64,000 nt of DNA from assembly GCF_000826105.1 (NCBI RefSeq), contig NZ_CCYK01000006.1, forward strand, positions 124,001 through 188,000, read 5' to 3'. Below are positions 17,060 to 26,272 of this stretch, piece after piece (positions within the stretch are counted from its first letter, which is position 1; the number at the start of each line of letters is the position of its first letter). The stretch comes from Pseudomonas massiliensis. GTDB lineage: Bacteria > Pseudomonadota > Gammaproteobacteria > Pseudomonadales > Pseudomonadaceae. A program made the translations under genes and the position numbers. The notes below the pieces were generated by a model, which made no database searches, had not been told where the DNA came from, and saw only the letters and a list, made by a program, of their open reading frames with translations.

Positions 17060-18139
17060 TCAAAGCTGGTCGAAGTCAAGTACGACCTTGGGCGATAAGG
17101 GGTAGCTTTGGCAGGACAGCACATAGCCAGCGGCCACTTCGTAATCCTCGAGGGCGAAGTTGGCATCCATCTCCACCTCCCCTTCGATCACTCTGCATTT
17201 GCAGGTGGAACAGACCCCGGCCCGGCAGGAATAAGGCAGTTCGGCGCCCTGGGCATTGCCGGCGTCAAGAATGCTCTGTTGGTTGCGAGCCATGGCGAAG
17301 GCCTGGGCGCGACCGTCGCTGATAACCGTGACGTCGCACAGCTCCGGCACCGCTTCCACAGAGCGGGCCTGACGTACCTGGCGCTTGCTGTCGTCGCCTC
17401 GGGCAGCGAAGAGCTCGAAATGAATGCGCTCCGGTGCCATGCCATGGACGCGTAGCTGGTCGCGCACGGTTTCCGTCATGGCCTGGGGCCCGCAGATGAA
17501 GGCCGCATCCAGTCCGGGGACATCCAGCCAGCGGGAAAAGAACTGGCCGCACTTATCGGCGTCGATGCGTCCGTTGTACAGGTCGATGTCCTGCTGCTCA
17601 CGGCTGAAGACGAAGATCAGGTTCAGGCGGCCCAGGTAACGATTCTTCAGGTCTTCCAGCGCGTCCCTGAACATGGCCGAGCCACTGGACCGATTGCCAT
17701 ACAGCAGGGTGATCTGACTGTGGGGCTCGCCCTCCAGGGTAGACTTGACGATGGACAGGATGGGGGTGATGCCGCTACCTGCCGCCACCGCCAGGTAACG
17801 GCCATGCCGTGAAGCATCCAGCGGGCGACCGAACTGCCCGGCCGGCGCCATCACTTCAAGGCTGTGCCCTGGGCGCAGGGCTTCGTTGGCATAGGCCGAG
17901 AACAGGCCGCCGGCGACGCGCTTGACCGCTACCCGCAATTCGCCATCGTTGACGCCGCTGCAGATGGAATAGGACCGCAGCACCGCCTCGCCTGCCAACT
18001 CCGTGCGCACGACCAAGTGCTGGCCATGGCTGAAGCGGAACTGCCCAGCCAGATGATCGGGGATCTCGAAGGCAATGGACACGGCGTCGCGGGTTTCCGG
18101 ACGTACCTCACGGATCCGCAGGCTGTGGAATCGGCTCAT
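17060..18139 (-). CDS. paaE: Phenylacetyl-CoA 1,2-epoxidase reductase subunit PaaE
   Basis: PaaE passes electrons from NADPH through FAD and a [2Fe-2S] cluster to the PaaA di-iron centre. The 359-residue protein shows the FAD motif RSYSIC (near residue 55), the nucleotide-binding GSGITPI and CGPQAM (near 205), and a C-terminal plant-type ferredoxin with CRAGVCSTCKC (near 305) plus the later cysteine in SCQSYPL. The ATG has GGAG eight bases upstream. PaaK is the name used in older Pseudomonas nomenclature. Confidence 0.96.
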   Translation of the reverse strand: MSRFHSLRIREVRPETRDAVSIAFEIPDHLAGQFRFSHGQHLVVRTELAGEAVLRSYSICSGVNDGELRVAVKRVAGGLFSAYANEALRPGHSLEVMAPAGQFGRPLDASRHGRYLAVAAGSGITPILSIVKSTLEGEPHSQITLLYGNRSSGSAMFRDALEDLKNRYLGRLNLIFVFSREQQDIDLYNGRIDADKCGQFFSRWLDVPGLDAAFICGPQAMTETVRDQLRVHGMAPERIHFELFAARGDDSKRQVRQARSVEAVPELCDVTVISDGRAQAFAMARNQQSILDAGNAQGAELPYSCRAGVCSTCKCRVIEGEVEMDANFALEDYEVAAGYVLSCQSYPLSPKVVLDFDQL

Positions 18140-18164
18140 TATTGTTCTCCGTTAGCGAGGCCGT

Positions 18165-18698
18165 TCAGAGGCATTTGAAATAGTCGAAGGGTTCGCGGCA
18201 TTCCAGGCAGCGGTAGAGCGCCTTGCAGGCGGTGGAACCGAATTCGCTCAGACGCTCGGTGTGCGAGCTGCCACAGTGTGGGCAAGCGATGACGGGCGCC
18301 TGGCCGAAGAGGCTGCGCTTGCTGGCACTGCCTTCGGGCGGCGCGATGCCGTAGGCGCGCAAGGCCTGGCGGCCGGACTCGCTGATCCAGTCGGTGGTCC
18401 AGGCCGGGGCCAGGCGCAGCTCCAGCCGCGGTGCGACAAAGCCAGCCGTCTCCAGCGCGCGGCGAATGTCTTGCTCGATCACCTCGGTGGCCGGGCAGCC
18501 GGAATAGGTGGGGGTGAGCAGCACCCACAGGTGACCGTCAGCCCAGCCAAGGTCACGCACAATACCCAGTTGCACCACGCTGACTACGGGGACCTCGGGG
18601 TCCATTACCGTTTCCAGCACGGCCCAGGCGCGGACCAGGTCCGTTGCGCCGCCAGCCCGGGCGCCGTGCTCGCTGGCGATCAGTTCACCAGGTCGCAT
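18165..18698 (-). CDS. paaD: Phenylacetyl-CoA epoxidase assembly protein PaaD
   Basis: A 177-residue protein with a MIP18/DUF59 domain (TVMDPEVPVVSVVQLGIV; CPATEV) and a C-terminal zinc-ribbon-like region with CPHCGS and CLECREPFDYFKC. PaaD is needed for maturation of the epoxidase complex, probably its iron centre. The ATG at 18698 lies inside the end of paaC (14-bp overlap), so no separate ribosome-binding site is needed. Confidence 0.94.
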   Translation of the reverse strand: MRPGELIASEHGARAGGATDLVRAWAVLETVMDPEVPVVSVVQLGIVRDLGWADGHLWVLLTPTYSGCPATEVIEQDIRRALETAGFVAPRLELRLAPAWTTDWISESGRQALRAYGIAPPEGSASKRSLFGQAPVIACPHCGSSHTERLSEFGSTACKALYRCLECREPFDYFKCL

Positions 18699-19446
18699 CG
18701 GGATAGGCCCGTTGCAGGTACTGCATCTGAGCCAACAGCGGCCCAAGGTGTTCGCTGTGCAGGCCGCGCTGGCCACTCAGGAAGTTGGGCACCGCTGGCG
18801 CGGGCAACGGCAAGGTGGCCTGCGCCATTACCCGCTCGACCTGGGCCTGCCATGCTGCCGCGCGCCGGGCCGGGTCGCCGACGACGCCCGCCTCGGCCAG
18901 GCGAAGCTCGGTCGGCGTCGCTTCGGTCAGCTCGAAGGTGAAGCGCCAGAGTTGATCCACCGCGGCAAGCATTCGCCGGTGGCTTTCCTCGGTACCGTCG
19001 CCGAGCCGGACCATCCACTCTCCGGAACGGGTCAGATGATAAGTGACCTCCTTGAGCGCCTTGGCGGCGATACCGGCGATGCGGGCGTCCTGGCTGTCAC
19101 TCAAGGCGGCTAGCACGGTGTGATGCCAGGCGTCGTAGAAGAACTGCTTGGCCATGGTCACGCCGTAATCGCCGTTGGGCTGCTCGACCAGCAGGAGGTT
19201 ACGGAACGCGCGCTCGTCCCGACGAAACGCCAGGTCGTCAGGAGTGAGCTCTTCGGCCGAAAGGTCAGCGACATAGGCGTACCAGTTGCGTGCCTGGCCG
19301 ACCAAGTCCAGCCCTACGTTCATCAGCGCGAGTTCCTCTTCCAGCGCAGGGGCATGGCCACACCATTCGCAGAGGCGCTGGCCCTGGATCAAGGCACTGT
19401 CGCCCAGGTGAAGCAGCCACTCGATAAGGTCTTCACGGTTCTCCAT
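18685..19446 (-). CDS. paaC: Phenylacetyl-CoA 1,2-epoxidase structural subunit PaaC
   Basis: PaaC is the non-catalytic ferritin-fold partner of PaaA in the ring-epoxidising complex. The 253-residue product is helical (LIEWLLHLGDSALIQGQRLCEW at the start) and of family length. The start MENRED has GAGGG close upstream; the frame extends 17 codons further but without support. Its end overlaps paaD. Confidence 0.95.
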   Translation of the reverse strand: MENREDLIEWLLHLGDSALIQGQRLCEWCGHAPALEEELALMNVGLDLVGQARNWYAYVADLSAEELTPDDLAFRRDERAFRNLLLVEQPNGDYGVTMAKQFFYDAWHHTVLAALSDSQDARIAGIAAKALKEVTYHLTRSGEWMVRLGDGTEESHRRMLAAVDQLWRFTFELTEATPTELRLAEAGVVGDPARRAAAWQAQVERVMAQATLPLPAPAVPNFLSGQRGLHSEHLGPLLAQMQYLQRAYPDATW

Positions 19447-19453
19447 GGCACCC

Positions 19454-19735
19454 TCACATATGGCCGACTTCGGCCGGCAGCTCATAGAAGCTGGCATGCC
19501 GGTAGATCTTGTCGTCCGCCGGGTCGAACAGCGGGTCTTTTTCGTCCGGCGAAGACGCCGTGATCAACGCCGATGGCACCACCCACAGGCTGACCCCTTC
19601 ACTGCGACGGGTGTACAGCTCACGGGCGTTTTCCAAAGCCATGCGGGCATCGGCGGCATGTACGCTGCCAACATGCTTGTGATTCAGGCCGTGCTTGCTA
19701 CGCACGAAAACCTCGAAAAGGGTCCACTCAGCCAT
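19454..19735 (-). CDS. paaB: Phenylacetyl-CoA 1,2-epoxidase subunit PaaB
   Basis: A 93-residue protein starting MAEWTLFEVFVRSKHGLNHK, characteristic of PaaB, which bridges PaaAC dimers in the epoxidase complex. It ends 7 bp before paaC. GGGAG six bases upstream supports the ATG. The open frame continues far upstream inside paaA but only this part is PaaB. Confidence 0.95.
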   Translation of the reverse strand: MAEWTLFEVFVRSKHGLNHKHVGSVHAADARMALENARELYTRRSEGVSLWVVPSALITASSPDEKDPLFDPADDKIYRHASFYELPAEVGHM

Positions 19736-19751
19736 GTCGTTCTCCCTGCCT

Positions 19752-20741
19752 TCAGGCTGCGGTCTGGTTTTGATGTTTACGGGCATGGGCCGCCGCGGCT
19801 TCACGCACCCAGGCGCCCTCCGCGTAGGCATTGCGGCGGGTCTCCAGCCGTTCCCGATTGCAAGGGCCATTGCCCTTGAGCACTTGGTAGAACTCCTCCC
19901 ACTGGATTTCCCCGAAATCGTAATGGCCACGTTCGGCGTTCCACTTCAATTCCGGGTCCGGCGCGGTACAGCCCAGCAACTCCAGTTGCGGCACTGTCTG
20001 GTCGATGAAACGCTGGCGCAGCTCGTCGTTGCTCTGCCGCTTGATCTTCCATGCCATGGACTGAGCGCTGTTGGGTGAATCGGCATCGCTGGGCCCGAAC
20101 ATCATCAGCGAAGGCCACCAGAAGCGATCGATCGCGTCCTGGACCATGGCCTTCTGGGCCTCGGTGCCTTCGCGCATCATGGTCAGGAGCAATTCGTAGC
20201 CCTGCCGCTGATGGAAGCTTTCTTCCTTGCAGATACGGATCATTGCCCGGGCATAAGGGCCGTAAGAGGTGCGCTGCAATACCACCTGATTGACGATGGC
20301 CGCGCCGTCCACCAGCCAGCCGATGGCGCCCATGTCCGCCCAGGTCAGAGTGGGGTAATTGAAGATGCTCGAATACTTGGCCTTGCCGGCATGCAGCTTG
20401 GCAATCTCCTGGTCGCGGTCGGCACCGAGGGTTTCCATGGCGCTATAGAGGTACAGGCCATGGCCGGCTTCGTCCTGAACCTTGGCCATCAGTTGCAGCT
20501 TGCGCTTGAGCGTGGGCGCCCGGGCGATCCAGTTGCCTTCAGGCAGCATGCCCACGATCTCTGAATGCGCGTGCTGGGAAATCTGCCGGATCAGCGTCTG
20601 GCGATAGGCCTCCGGCATCCAGTTCTTGGCTTCGATCTTGATTTCCGCATCGATCTTTTCCTGGAAAGCCCGCTCTTGCGGGTCCATCTCTTCCAGGCTT
20701 TTCAGGCGCTTGACGCCGGTGTCCACCAGTTGTGCGTACAT
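19752..20741 (-). CDS. paaA: Phenylacetyl-CoA 1,2-epoxidase catalytic subunit PaaA
   Basis: PaaA carries the di-iron site that epoxidises phenylacetyl-CoA. The 329-residue protein contains ligand motifs [13 protein letters not shown] (near residue 105) and [13 protein letters not shown] (near 185), and the typical DWMPEAYR-like sequence [17 protein letters not shown]. The ATG at 20741 has GGAG seven bases upstream. The 90-bp gap to paaK contains a probable PaaX operator, so paaABCDEZ may have their own promoter. Confidence 0.97.
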   Translation of the reverse strand: MYAQLVDTGVKRLKSLEEMDPQERAFQEKIDAEIKIEAKNWMPEAYRQTLIRQISQHAHSEIVGMLPEGNWIARAPTLKRKLQLMAKVQDEAGHGLYLYSAMETLGADRDQEIAKLHAGKAKYSSIFNYPTLTWADMGAIGWLVDGAAIVNQVVLQRTSYGPYARAMIRICKEESFHQRQGYELLLTMMREGTEAQKAMVQDAIDRFWWPSLMMFGPSDADSPNSAQSMAWKIKRQSNDELRQRFIDQTVPQLELLGCTAPDPELKWNAERGHYDFGEIQWEEFYQVLKGNGPCNRERLETRRNAYAEGAWVREAAAAHARKHQNQTAA

Positions 20742-20778
20742 GGAAGTCTCCAGGCTCATGGCGTGAACCATTATTAAA

Positions 20779-20818
20779 AGATACATCATCGCTAATCAAA
20801 CACAGCATTTATGTATCA
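20779..20818 (-). promoter_or_regulatory. Probable PaaX operator/promoter upstream of paaA
   Basis: Read on the minus strand, TGATACAT and ATGTATCT are inverted copies separated by 24 bases (TGATAC-N28-GTATCT). The same half-sites recur before paaY with N27. The geometry matches the known E. coli PaaX site TGATTC-N27-GAATCA. TTGATT with TAATAA 17 bases on lies within and just after it, a possible promoter. PaaX, encoded nearby, is the expected ligand-responsive repressor. Confidence 0.7.
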
Positions 20819-20831
20819 CTTTACACCCCTA

Positions 20832-22151
20832 TCATCTGCGCTCGCGACGGTCATGCACGTGGCAGGCCTTACCTTCGGATCGCTTGAGCGCATGGGGCAT
20901 GAGCACCTTCACGTTCACTGAAATACCGATATGGCTCTTGACCTGTCGCACCAGCTCCATTGCAAGGCGCTGCTGGGTCTCGCCGTCCAGGTGGAGGTTG
21001 TCCGGACGCAACTCCACATGCAGGTCCAGATGATCGAGGTTACCATTGCGGTACAAATGCAGCTCATAATGAGGCGAAAACTGTGTCGTTTTAAGCACCA
21101 GTTCTTCGAATTGAGTTGGAAAGACGTTGACCCCGCGCACGATCAACATGTCGTCGCTGCGCCCGGTGATCTTGTCGATGCGCCGCATGGGCCGCGCCGT
21201 GCCAGGAAGCAAGCGGGTGAGATCGCGCGTGCGGTAGCGCACCATAGGCAGCGCTTCCTTGCTCAAGGACGTGAACACCAGTTCGCCGTATTGGCCGTCC
21301 GGGAGTACCTCGCCGCTGATCGGATCGATGATCTCCGGGTAGAAGTGATCTTCCCAGACCGTCGGGCCGTCCCGGGTCTCCAGGCACTCCATGGCCACGC
21401 CGGGGCCCATGATCTCCGAGAGTCCATAGATATCCAGGGCGACTATGCCCAGCCGTTCCTGTACGGCGTGGCGCAGCTGATCGGTCCAGGGTTCAGCGCC
21501 GAAGATCCCAAGGCGCAGGGCCAGGCCACGGGGGTCGATGCCCTGGCGTTCGATTTCATCGGCCAGGTTGAGCATGTACGACGGCGTAACCATGATGATG
21601 TCTGGTTGCAGGTCACGAATCAGCTGAACCTGCTTTTCCGTCTGTCCGCCAGACATGGGAATGACCGTGCAGCCCAATCGCTCGGCACCGTAATGAGCGC
21701 CCAGGCCGCCGGTGAACAGCCCGTAGCCGTAGGCGACATGGACCTTGTCACCCTTGCGCCCGCCGCCAGCGCGGATGGACCGGGCAACCAGGCTGGCCCA
21801 GTTGTCGATATCCGCCTGGGTGTAGCCCACCACCGTTGGCTTGCCAGTGGTCCCGCTGGAGGCATGCAGGCGCACGATCTCGCTCTGGGGCACGGCGAAC
21901 ATTCCGAAGGGATAGTGCTCCCTTAAATCGCTTTTGACGGTAAAGGGGAACAGCGCCAGGTCCGCCAGGCTTTTCAAGTCCTGGGGAAGTACGCCACGCT
22001 CAGCGAAGCGTTGACGATACAAGGCCACATTGTCGTAGGCATGTTGCAGGGACCAGCGCAGGCGCCTGAGCTGATGGGCGCGCAGTTCGTCGACGCTGGC
22101 GGTTTCCAGAGGGTCCAGCAGCGGGCGATTGGCATCGAGGTACAGGTTCAT
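20832..22151 (-). CDS. paaK: Phenylacetate-CoA ligase
   Basis: PaaK activates phenylacetate to phenylacetyl-CoA using ATP, the first step and the source of the inducer. The 439-residue protein has the AMP-binding loop SSGTTGKPTVVGYT (near residue 95), YGLSEIMGPG (near 240), and the C-terminal domain with TGRSDDMLIVRGVNVFPTQ (near 330). CAGGG precedes the ATG. The start codon overlaps the stop of a 19-codon frame that follows paaH. Confidence 0.96.
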   Translation of the reverse strand: MNLYLDANRPLLDPLETASVDELRAHQLRRLRWSLQHAYDNVALYRQRFAERGVLPQDLKSLADLALFPFTVKSDLREHYPFGMFAVPQSEIVRLHASSGTTGKPTVVGYTQADIDNWASLVARSIRAGGGRKGDKVHVAYGYGLFTGGLGAHYGAERLGCTVIPMSGGQTEKQVQLIRDLQPDIIMVTPSYMLNLADEIERQGIDPRGLALRLGIFGAEPWTDQLRHAVQERLGIVALDIYGLSEIMGPGVAMECLETRDGPTVWEDHFYPEIIDPISGEVLPDGQYGELVFTSLSKEALPMVRYRTRDLTRLLPGTARPMRRIDKITGRSDDMLIVRGVNVFPTQFEELVLKTTQFSPHYELHLYRNGNLDHLDLHVELRPDNLHLDGETQQRLAMELVRQVKSHIGISVNVKVLMPHALKRSEGKACHVHDRRERR

Positions 22152-22207
22152 GGCTTACCCTGTTGTTCTTGTTGGTAACCGGAGAGCTGAATGGCCGCCT
22201 GAGTCAT
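22148..22207 (-). CDS. Putative 19-residue coupling peptide between paaH and paaK
   Basis: The frame encodes MTQAAIQLSGYQQEQQGKP. Its ATG overlaps the paaH stop (ATGA) and its TGA overlaps the paaK start (ATGA). It therefore fills the paaH-paaK gap exactly and could let ribosomes pass from one gene to the next. It has no recognised homologue. It occupies the place where paaI and paaJ lie in many paa clusters, so it could also be a deletion remnant. Chance is a real alternative for so short a frame. Confidence 0.35.
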   Translation of the reverse strand: MTQAAIQLSGYQQEQQGKP

Positions 22208-23739
22208 TCCCACAGGATTGAAGGTACGGTATGGAATCGCTCACCCATCGCACTCAGGCGCCTGAGCAGAAGCGAGGGCCGGTAGCGGCTCTCGCCATAA
22301 GCCTTTTGCAGGTTTTCCAGCACCCTGAGCACGAACGGCAGCCCAAGGGCATCGGCCCAGGCCAGTGGGCCCTGGGGGTAATTGACGCCAGCGCGCATGG
22401 CCGTGTCGATATCGGCGGCCGAGGCGACCCCCTGGAGCACCGTATCCGCCGCTTCGTTGATGAGCATCGCGATGGTCCGCAGCACGGCCAGCCCGGGCGT
22501 ATCAGCCAGCACCGCCACATCGAAGCCTGCCTGCTGCAGCACGCCTATAATCTGCATGCGCCCCTGCTCGCTCATCGGGCCGAAACTTATTCCCAAGGCG
22601 CCGGCCTTGCTGTAGTCAAGCGCCAGGTCGAAGGTTGCAAGGTTGGCCAGCCCCTCAGCCTCGGCCCGCTCCCAGGCCAGGCGGCCATCGGCCAATACCA
22701 GCGCCGCCTCGCCGACGCGCAATACCCCTGCCCCAGGGCGCTCCTCTATCTGCACACCCTGCTGACGCAAACGGGCCACCAACGGTTGGGCCGGCCCCAG
22801 ATGGCCCTCCAGCACGCATTCGACCTGTGGCTCGCTCGCCTGCGCCCACCCCGGCGCCGGCACTTCTGTCGCATCGCCATAGACATAAAAGCCTTGGCCG
22901 GACTTGCGCCCAAGGCGACCGGCGTCCACCAGCTCTTTCTGCAACATCGACGGTTGGAACCGCGGGTCGCCGTAGAAGGCGCTGAACACCGAGCAAGTCA
23001 CCGCGTAGTTGACATCGTGGCCGATGAAATCCATCAGCTCGCAAGGCCCCATGGGAAAGCCCCCCGCCTGCCGAAGCAAGGCGTCGAGGGTGACGCAGCT
23101 GGCCGCCCCTTCCTGAAGCAGGCGCAGGCTTTCGGCATAGAAGGGCCGGGCAACCCGGTTCACGATGAAACCCGGCGTGGACCTGGCATGGACGGGTTTT
23201 TTGCCCCAGCGCGCAGCCATGGCATGAAGCGCCTCGGCCACGCATGGCGCCGTGGCCAGGCCAGAGACTACCTCGACAAGCGCCATGACCGGCGCCGGAT
23301 TGAAGAAGTGCAGCCCGGCGACCCGCTCAGGGTGCCGCAGGGGCGCGGCCAGGGCGCTGATCGAAATGGAAGAGGTGTTACTGGCCAGGACGGCACCCGC
23401 CTTGCATATCCGCTCCAGCTCGGTGAACAACCCCTGCTTGGCGGCCAGGTCTTCGACAATGGCTTCGATTACCAGACTGGCATCGGCTACCTGCTCCAGC
23501 GTGGTTACCGCCTGCAAGCGGGACAACGCCTGGTTTTGCGCCTCGGCGCTGAGCCGCCCTTTCGCCACTTGCCGCTCCAGCTGTGCGGCAATGCTGGCGA
23601 TGGCTTGGCTGGCAGCTTCCGGGCGCATGTCATGCAGTAGCACCCGATGGCCCGCCTGGGCGGCGACCTGGGCGATACCAGCCCCCATGGCCCCTGCCCC
23701 TACGACCGCGACTAAGATGTCTTCCGTGATCCACGTCAT
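22204..23739 (-). CDS. paaH: 3-hydroxyadipyl-CoA dehydrogenase PaaH
   Basis: PaaH oxidises 3-hydroxyadipyl-CoA to 3-oxoadipyl-CoA with NAD. The 511-residue protein has the Rossmann loop VVGAGAMGAGIAQVAAQAG at the N-terminus, the HFFNPAPVM active-site segment near residue 143, and a second C-terminal 3-hydroxyacyl-CoA dehydrogenase domain (residues about 410-500), as usual for PaaH. One base separates it from paaG. The thiolase that should use its product is not encoded beside it. Confidence 0.95.
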   Translation of the reverse strand: MTWITEDILVAVVGAGAMGAGIAQVAAQAGHRVLLHDMRPEAASQAIASIAAQLERQVAKGRLSAEAQNQALSRLQAVTTLEQVADASLVIEAIVEDLAAKQGLFTELERICKAGAVLASNTSSISISALAAPLRHPERVAGLHFFNPAPVMALVEVVSGLATAPCVAEALHAMAARWGKKPVHARSTPGFIVNRVARPFYAESLRLLQEGAASCVTLDALLRQAGGFPMGPCELMDFIGHDVNYAVTCSVFSAFYGDPRFQPSMLQKELVDAGRLGRKSGQGFYVYGDATEVPAPGWAQASEPQVECVLEGHLGPAQPLVARLRQQGVQIEERPGAGVLRVGEAALVLADGRLAWERAEAEGLANLATFDLALDYSKAGALGISFGPMSEQGRMQIIGVLQQAGFDVAVLADTPGLAVLRTIAMLINEAADTVLQGVASAADIDTAMRAGVNYPQGPLAWADALGLPFVLRVLENLQKAYGESRYRPSLLLRRLSAMGERFHTVPSILWE

Positions 23740-23740
23740 G

Positions 23741-24532
23741 TCAGCACCCCTTGAAGGTGGGCGTGCGCTTGGCCATGAAAGCGCTGACGCCTTCTCGGTA
23801 ATCCTCGCTGCGCCCCGCCAGTCGCTGCAGGTCCCTTTCCAGGCTCAGCTGTGTCTGGAAGTCGTTGTCCAGGCTGGCATGCAGGGCGCGCTTGATCAGG
23901 CCCAGACCATGGGTGGGCTGGGTCGCCAGATGGCGGGCCAGGGCCATGGCTTCGTCTCGCAGCACCTGGTCATCGACGACCTTGTAGATCAGCCCCAGGC
24001 CTTGGGCGTCTTCCGCGCTCAAGCGCTCACCGAGCAAGGTCAAAGCCTTCGCTCGTGCCATGCCTACCAAACGAGGCAGCATCCAGGTACCGCCCGAATC
24101 GGGGATCAGGCCAATCTTGCAGAACGCCTGGATGAAACTGGCTGAACGCCCCGCCAGGACCAGATCGCAGGCCAGGGGAATATTGGCGCCCGCTCCGGCT
24201 GCTACGCCGTTGACGGCACATATCACAGGCACGGGCAGTTCGGTGAGCGTACGCGCCAGAGGGTTGTAGAAGCGCTCGATGGAAGCTCCCAGATCAGGCA
24301 CCTCGGCGTCGGGCGCGACCGCGCGCTCGGCCAGGTCCTGGCCCGCGCAGAAGCCACGGCCTTCGGCGGTCAGGAGTAGAACGCGTAGGCTGCTGTCTCG
24401 GCGCAGCCGGGCCAGGGCATCGAGCACCTCGTCCTGCATGCGACTATTGAAGCTGTTGAGCTGGTCGGGACGGTTCAAGCTCAGGTGGGCGACCCCGCCC
24501 TCGATACTGAACAGGATATGCTGGTAAGTCAT
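23741..24532 (-). CDS. paaG: 2-(1,2-epoxy-1,2-dihydrophenyl)acetyl-CoA isomerase PaaG
   Basis: A 263-residue crotonase-fold enzyme that isomerises ring-1,2-epoxyphenylacetyl-CoA to oxepin-CoA. Oxyanion-hole segments are visible as GRGFCAGQDLAERA (near residue 58) and NGVAAGAGANIPLACDL (near 110), with KIGLIPDSGGTWMLPRLVG after them, typical of PaaG. It lies 15 bp after paaF and 1 bp before paaH in one operon. Confidence 0.95.
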   Translation of the reverse strand: MTYQHILFSIEGGVAHLSLNRPDQLNSFNSRMQDEVLDALARLRRDSSLRVLLLTAEGRGFCAGQDLAERAVAPDAEVPDLGASIERFYNPLARTLTELPVPVICAVNGVAAGAGANIPLACDLVLAGRSASFIQAFCKIGLIPDSGGTWMLPRLVGMARAKALTLLGERLSAEDAQGLGLIYKVVDDQVLRDEAMALARHLATQPTHGLGLIKRALHASLDNDFQTQLSLERDLQRLAGRSEDYREGVSAFMAKRTPTFKGC

Positions 24533-24547
24533 GGCGTGACGTCCTTA

Positions 24548-25321
24548 TCAGCGGCCGTTGAAGACAGCCGGGCGTTTTTCCTGGAAGGCGCGGATGCCTT
24601 CTGTACGGTCGACGGTGCCGGCCAGCAAGGCAAAGGCCTGGCGTTCAAAGCGAAGGCCACTGGCCAGGTCCATGTCCATGGCCTTGAGCAGGGCTTCCTT
24701 GGCCAGGCGAACTGCAACCGGGGCCTTGGCGGCGATGGTCCGGGCCATCTCCAGGGCACGCTCGACAGTCAGCTCTGCCTGGGTGATCTCGCTGACCAGC
24801 CCCGCGGCCAGGGCCTGACGAGCATCGATAGGCTGGCCGGTAAGCACCATTTGCATGGCCAGGGATTTGCCCACTACCCGCATCAGGCGTTGAGTGCCAC
24901 CGGCGCCTGGGATGATGCCCAGGTTGATTTCCGGCTGCCCGAAGCGGGCGCTATGCCCGGCGATGATGACATCGGCGTGCATGGCCAACTCGCAACCGGC
25001 ACCGAGGGCCAGGCCGTTGACCGCGGCAATCAGAGGCTTGGGGCAGCTCGCGATGCGCTGCCAATGGCCGACGCGAGGGTCCTCGAGCATGCCTAGCATG
25101 TCCCGCCCGGCCATTTCGTGAATGTCAGCGCCTGCCGCGAAGGCACGGGCCGAACCAGCGATGACCAAGACACGGACCTCAGGATCCCTGGCTGCCTCTT
25201 CCATGGCATCGGCCAATGCCTTCAACAGGGCGTCATCCAGCGCATTCAGGGCTTCTGGCCGGTGCAGCGTAAGCAGGCGGACACCGGGGCGTGGATTATC
25301 GACCAGCAGTGGGTGAGGCAT
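24548..25321 (-). CDS. paaF: 2,3-dehydroadipyl-CoA hydratase PaaF
   Basis: A 257-residue enoyl-CoA hydratase. It has AFAAGADIHEM near residue 62 and the glutamate-bearing segment LGAGCELAMHADV near 105, followed by QPEINLGIIPGAGGTQRLMR. It hydrates 2,3-dehydroadipyl-CoA to the 3-hydroxy compound. The start MPHPLL has AGGAGG directly upstream, and an in-frame ATG 12 codons earlier is less likely. It is the first gene of the minus-strand paa operon, facing away from paaY. Confidence 0.93.
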   Translation of the reverse strand: MPHPLLVDNPRPGVRLLTLHRPEALNALDDALLKALADAMEEAARDPEVRVLVIAGSARAFAAGADIHEMAGRDMLGMLEDPRVGHWQRIASCPKPLIAAVNGLALGAGCELAMHADVIIAGHSARFGQPEINLGIIPGAGGTQRLMRVVGKSLAMQMVLTGQPIDARQALAAGLVSEITQAELTVERALEMARTIAAKAPVAVRLAKEALLKAMDMDLASGLRFERQAFALLAGTVDRTEGIRAFQEKRPAVFNGR

Positions 25322-25412
25322 GGGACCTCCTGGCTTCGGGCGGCTTGGGCCCGTCATTGGAATTATGCCGGAGCGTTACCGCGGCCCCGATTGCGATCAA
25401 CGTTGCCAGACG

Positions 25413-25451
25413 TGATACGGAATTTCAATATAAATTTATTTATTTGTATCT
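25413..25451. promoter_or_regulatory. Probable PaaX operator between paaF and paaY
   Basis: TGATAC (25413-25418) and GTATCT (25446-25451) are separated by 27 bases of AT-rich DNA (about TTTCAATATAAATTTATTT). The half-sites and spacing match those before paaA and parallel the E. coli PaaX operator. The position in the 271-bp divergent region would let one PaaX site control both the paaFGHK operon and paaYX. Confidence 0.7.
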
Positions 25452-25592
25452 ATTGATCGATTATCAGATATCACCGTCTCCGGGAGACCCGGAGTTTTTA
25501 GCCAAGAACCGGCCCCCAAGAACCGATACAAAATTCTTTCTTATTGGCCATAAATCGGTCTATAAGACACCTATCCCTACCAGGAGCGTCCA

Positions 25593-26192
25593 ATGCCTTG
25601 CTATAGCCTCGATGGCCTGCGGCCGGTGGTTGATCCCACCGCCTACGTCCACCCAACCGCCGTACTGATCGGCGACGTGATCATCGGTCCTGGCTGCTAT
25701 GTGGGCCCCTTGGCCTCCCTGCGCGGCGACTTTGGACGGATCGTGCTGGAGGAAGGCGCGAACCTACAGGACACCTGCGTGATGCATGGCTTTCCCGACA
25801 GCGACACCGTGGTGGAACGCAACGGCCATGTAGGCCATGGCGCGGTGCTCCATGGATGCCGCATCGGAGCCGATAGCCTGGTGGGCATGAATGCGGTGGT
25901 GATGGACAACGCTCGGATAGCGGAGCGCTGCATCGTGGCGGCCACAGCCTTCGTGAAAGCGGGATTCGAATGCGCGCCGCAAAGCTTGATCATGGGCGCG
26001 CCAGCGGTGGTCAAGCGCTCGCTGGGCGACGGGGAGCTGGCCTGGAAAGCGCGCGGTACCGAGGAATACCAGGCGCTGGCCCGCCGCTGCCTGGCCAGCC
26101 TGGTGCCCTGCGAACCCTTGACCGCAGTCGAGGCCGAGCGGCCGCGCCCGGGGGATAGCGGTTTTCGCCCCAAGCCTGAGGGCAGCGCATGA
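25593..26192 (+). CDS. paaY: Phenylacetate pathway thioesterase/hexapeptide protein PaaY
   Basis: A 199-residue left-handed beta-helix protein of the gamma-carbonic anhydrase type (repeats such as [20 protein letters not shown] and [22 protein letters not shown]; histidines in CVMHGF and [10 protein letters not shown] bind metal). PaaY is known as a thioesterase that releases CoA from toxic pathway by-products. AGGAG precedes the ATG. With paaI absent here it may be the only thioesterase of the pathway. The end of the gene overlaps a possible upstream extension of paaX. Confidence 0.93.
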   Translation: MPCYSLDGLRPVVDPTAYVHPTAVLIGDVIIGPGCYVGPLASLRGDFGRIVLEEGANLQDTCVMHGFPDSDTVVERNGHVGHGAVLHGCRIGADSLVGMNAVVMDNARIAERCIVAATAFVKAGFECAPQSLIMGAPAVVKRSLGDGELAWKARGTEEYQALARRCLASLVPCEPLTAVEAERPRPGDSGFRPKPEGSA

Positions 26193-26272
26193 GCGACCGG
26201 TTCGATACCGGGTTGGCATCGGCCGAGGCGCCAGCTGTTATAGTGCGGCCCCCGGTAGGCCTCAGGAACAGC

